NCBI GenBank assembly: GCA_014762585.1
Contig: JABURN010000138.1
Span: forward strand, 1-7,265
Direction: 5' to 3'
Length of the DNA: 7,265 bases
Origin: Methylophaga sp.
GTDB taxonomy: Bacteria > Pseudomonadota > Gammaproteobacteria > Nitrosococcales > Methylophagaceae
A program made the translations under genes and the position numbers. Positions within the stretch are counted from its first letter, which is position 1; each line of letters begins with the position of its first letter. The notes below the pieces were generated by a model. The model was not told the DNA's origin. It saw nothing but the letters and a program-made list of their open reading frames with translations, and searched no databases. Positions 6,167 to 7,265 of this stretch are shown here, in pieces.

Positions 6167-7265
6167 ATGGAAATCGTCACTATTTTAAAAGCCGCTGTTA
6201 AACACGACGCGTCGGATATCTTTGTTACTGCCGGCAGACCGGTGACACTCAAGGTGAGCGGCCGTATGGCAACCTTGTCCCAGGAAGCGCTGACAGATGA
6301 TGAGGCGAGGGACCTGGTACTCAGCACCATGTCCGATGAACAGAAGAAAATTTTCGAGCGTGATAAAGAATGTAACTACGCTCTGGAAACCAAAGGCGCG
6401 GGTCGTTTCCGTGTCAGCGCGCTGTTCCAGCGTAACCGGGTGGCGATGGTCCTGCGCCGTATCAAGGATGAAATCCCCACTATAGAAGAATTGCATGTGC
6501 CGGAAATCATCAAAGAACTGGCCATGACAAAACGCGGTCTGGTGATTTTTGTCGGTGCGACCGGCAGTGGTAAGTCGACGACACTGGCGGCAATGATCGG
6601 TTACCGCAATCAGAACAGCACCGGCCATATTCTCAGTATTGAGGATCCCATCGAGTTCGATCATAAACATGCCGGCTGTGTGGTAACGCAGCGTGAGGTG
6701 GGTATTGATACCGACTCGTATGAGATCGCCCTGAAAAACTCACTCAGGCAGGCACCGGACGTCATTATGATCGGCGAGATCCGCTCGCGCGATACGATGG
6801 ATTACGGTATCGCCTTTGCCGAAACCGGTCACCTGTGTCTTTCGACGCTACACGCCAACAATGCCAACCAGGCGATGGACAGGATCATCAACTTCTTCCC
6901 GGAAGAACGCCATAAACAGTTGTTCCTTGATATGTCACTGAACCTTAAAGCGGTGGTCGCCCAGCGCCTGATCCCCAAGAAAGATGGCAGTGGACGCACC
7001 GTGGCGGTGGAAGTGCTGCTGAACACGCCGCTGATTGGTGACCTGATTGAAAAAGGTAAAGTCTCAGAAATCAAGGATGTCATGAAACGCTCAAGAGAGC
7101 TGGGTATGCAGACCTTCGACCAGGCAGTTTACGACCTTTACAAAGCCGGTGAGATTTCCTACGAGGAAGCCCTGAAGAACGCCGACTCCGCCAACGAAGT
7201 CCGACTGATGATCAAACTCGGTGCCGAATCCGGGGAATTGCCTGAAGATAAATCGGTTCAGGGAT
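6167..7265 (+). CDS. pilU: Type IV pilus accessory retraction ATPase PilU, 3' end cut by the window
   Basis: A paralogue of PilT that works with it during pilus retraction, adding force; in several species it cannot drive retraction without PilT. My translation gives 366 residues with no stop before the edge; Pseudomonas PilU has about 380, so only a short tail is probably missing. The N-terminus MEIVTILKAAVKHDASDIFV is the usual pilus-ATPase start. Walker A GATGSGKST (130-138), Asp box SIEDPIEF (157-164), Walker B VIMIGEIRSRDT (199-210) and His box TGHLCLSTLHANNA (220-233) are all intact, so the protein should hydrolyse ATP. The PilT AIRNLIRE motif is replaced by a sequence around PLIGDLIEKG (288-297), as expected for PilU. 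The acidic C-terminal extension after about residue 340 is a further PilU trait. No frameshift is seen. Confidence 0.96.
   Translation, partial: MEIVTILKAAVKHDASDIFVTAGRPVTLKVSGRMATLSQEALTDDEARDLVLSTMSDEQKKIFERDKECNYALETKGAGRFRVSALFQRNRVAMVLRRIKDEIPTIEELHVPEIIKELAMTKRGLVIFVGATGSGKSTTLAAMIGYRNQNSTGHILSIEDPIEFDHKHAGCVVTQREVGIDTDSYEIALKNSLRQAPDVIMIGEIRSRDTMDYGIAFAETGHLCLSTLHANNANQAMDRIINFFPEERHKQLFLDMSLNLKAVVAQRLIPKKDGSGRTVAVEVLLNTPLIGDLIEKGKVSEIKDVMKRSRELGMQTFDQAVYDLYKAGEISYEEALKNADSANEVRLMIKLGAESGELPEDKSVQG

Noticed and set aside
6185..6670. 161-codon open frame on the minus strand, opposite the 5' half of pilU
   Set aside because: The + strand frame is pilU with all ATPase motifs; the antisense frame has no recognisable features.
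5120..7265. pilT and pilU as a recent tandem duplication
   Set aside because: They share motif order and spacing but differ clearly outside the core, including loss of AIRNLIRE and a C-terminal extension in PilU, as in the long-separated families found in many species.

Overview
The window reads as conserved chromosomal backbone of a non-enteric gammaproteobacterium. The gene order yggS-proC-yggT-metX-metW, divergent from pilT-pilU, is the arrangement familiar from Pseudomonas and related type IV-piliated gammaproteobacteria. PyrE, YggS and YggT also align well, from memory, with their E. coli counterparts. The species cannot be named from this window. I see no rRNA, tRNA, CRISPR array, insertion sequence, phage gene or other sign of recent transfer.

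Layout. Bases 3-437 (+) hold the C-terminal part of a TauE/SafE-type membrane permease that enters from the left edge. It meets, stop codon on stop codon, a leftward block of six genes (5028 down to 434): yggS (PLP-binding protein), proC (proline synthesis), yggT (membrane protein), metX and metW (methionine synthesis) and pyrE (pyrimidine synthesis). These are tightly packed: yggS-proC gap 49 bp, proC/yggT overlap 8 bp, yggT-metX gap 68 bp, metX/metW overlap 4 bp, metW/pyrE overlap 1 bp. They are probably co-transcribed at least in part. Rightward from a 91-bp divergent intergenic region run pilT (5120-6157) and pilU (6167 to beyond the right edge), the two retraction ATPases of the type IV pilus.

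How the genes work together. MetX acylates homoserine, the first committed step to methionine, and MetW is its usual partner. ProC finishes proline synthesis. YggS keeps free pyridoxal phosphate balanced, which matters for the PLP enzymes of amino-acid metabolism. PyrE makes orotidylate for UMP. PilT and PilU pull pili back for twitching motility, surface sensing and DNA uptake. The linkage of the biosynthetic and pilus genes is a conserved neighbourhood; I see no evidence in the sequence that they form one functional system.

The points most worth a second look are modest: pyrE attached to the end of metXW with a TAATG junction and no visible Shine-Dalgarno; a convergent TTAA junction with no terminator; and a hairpin plus T-run just upstream of metX that resembles an attenuator. 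I found nothing I would call an undescribed biological system.
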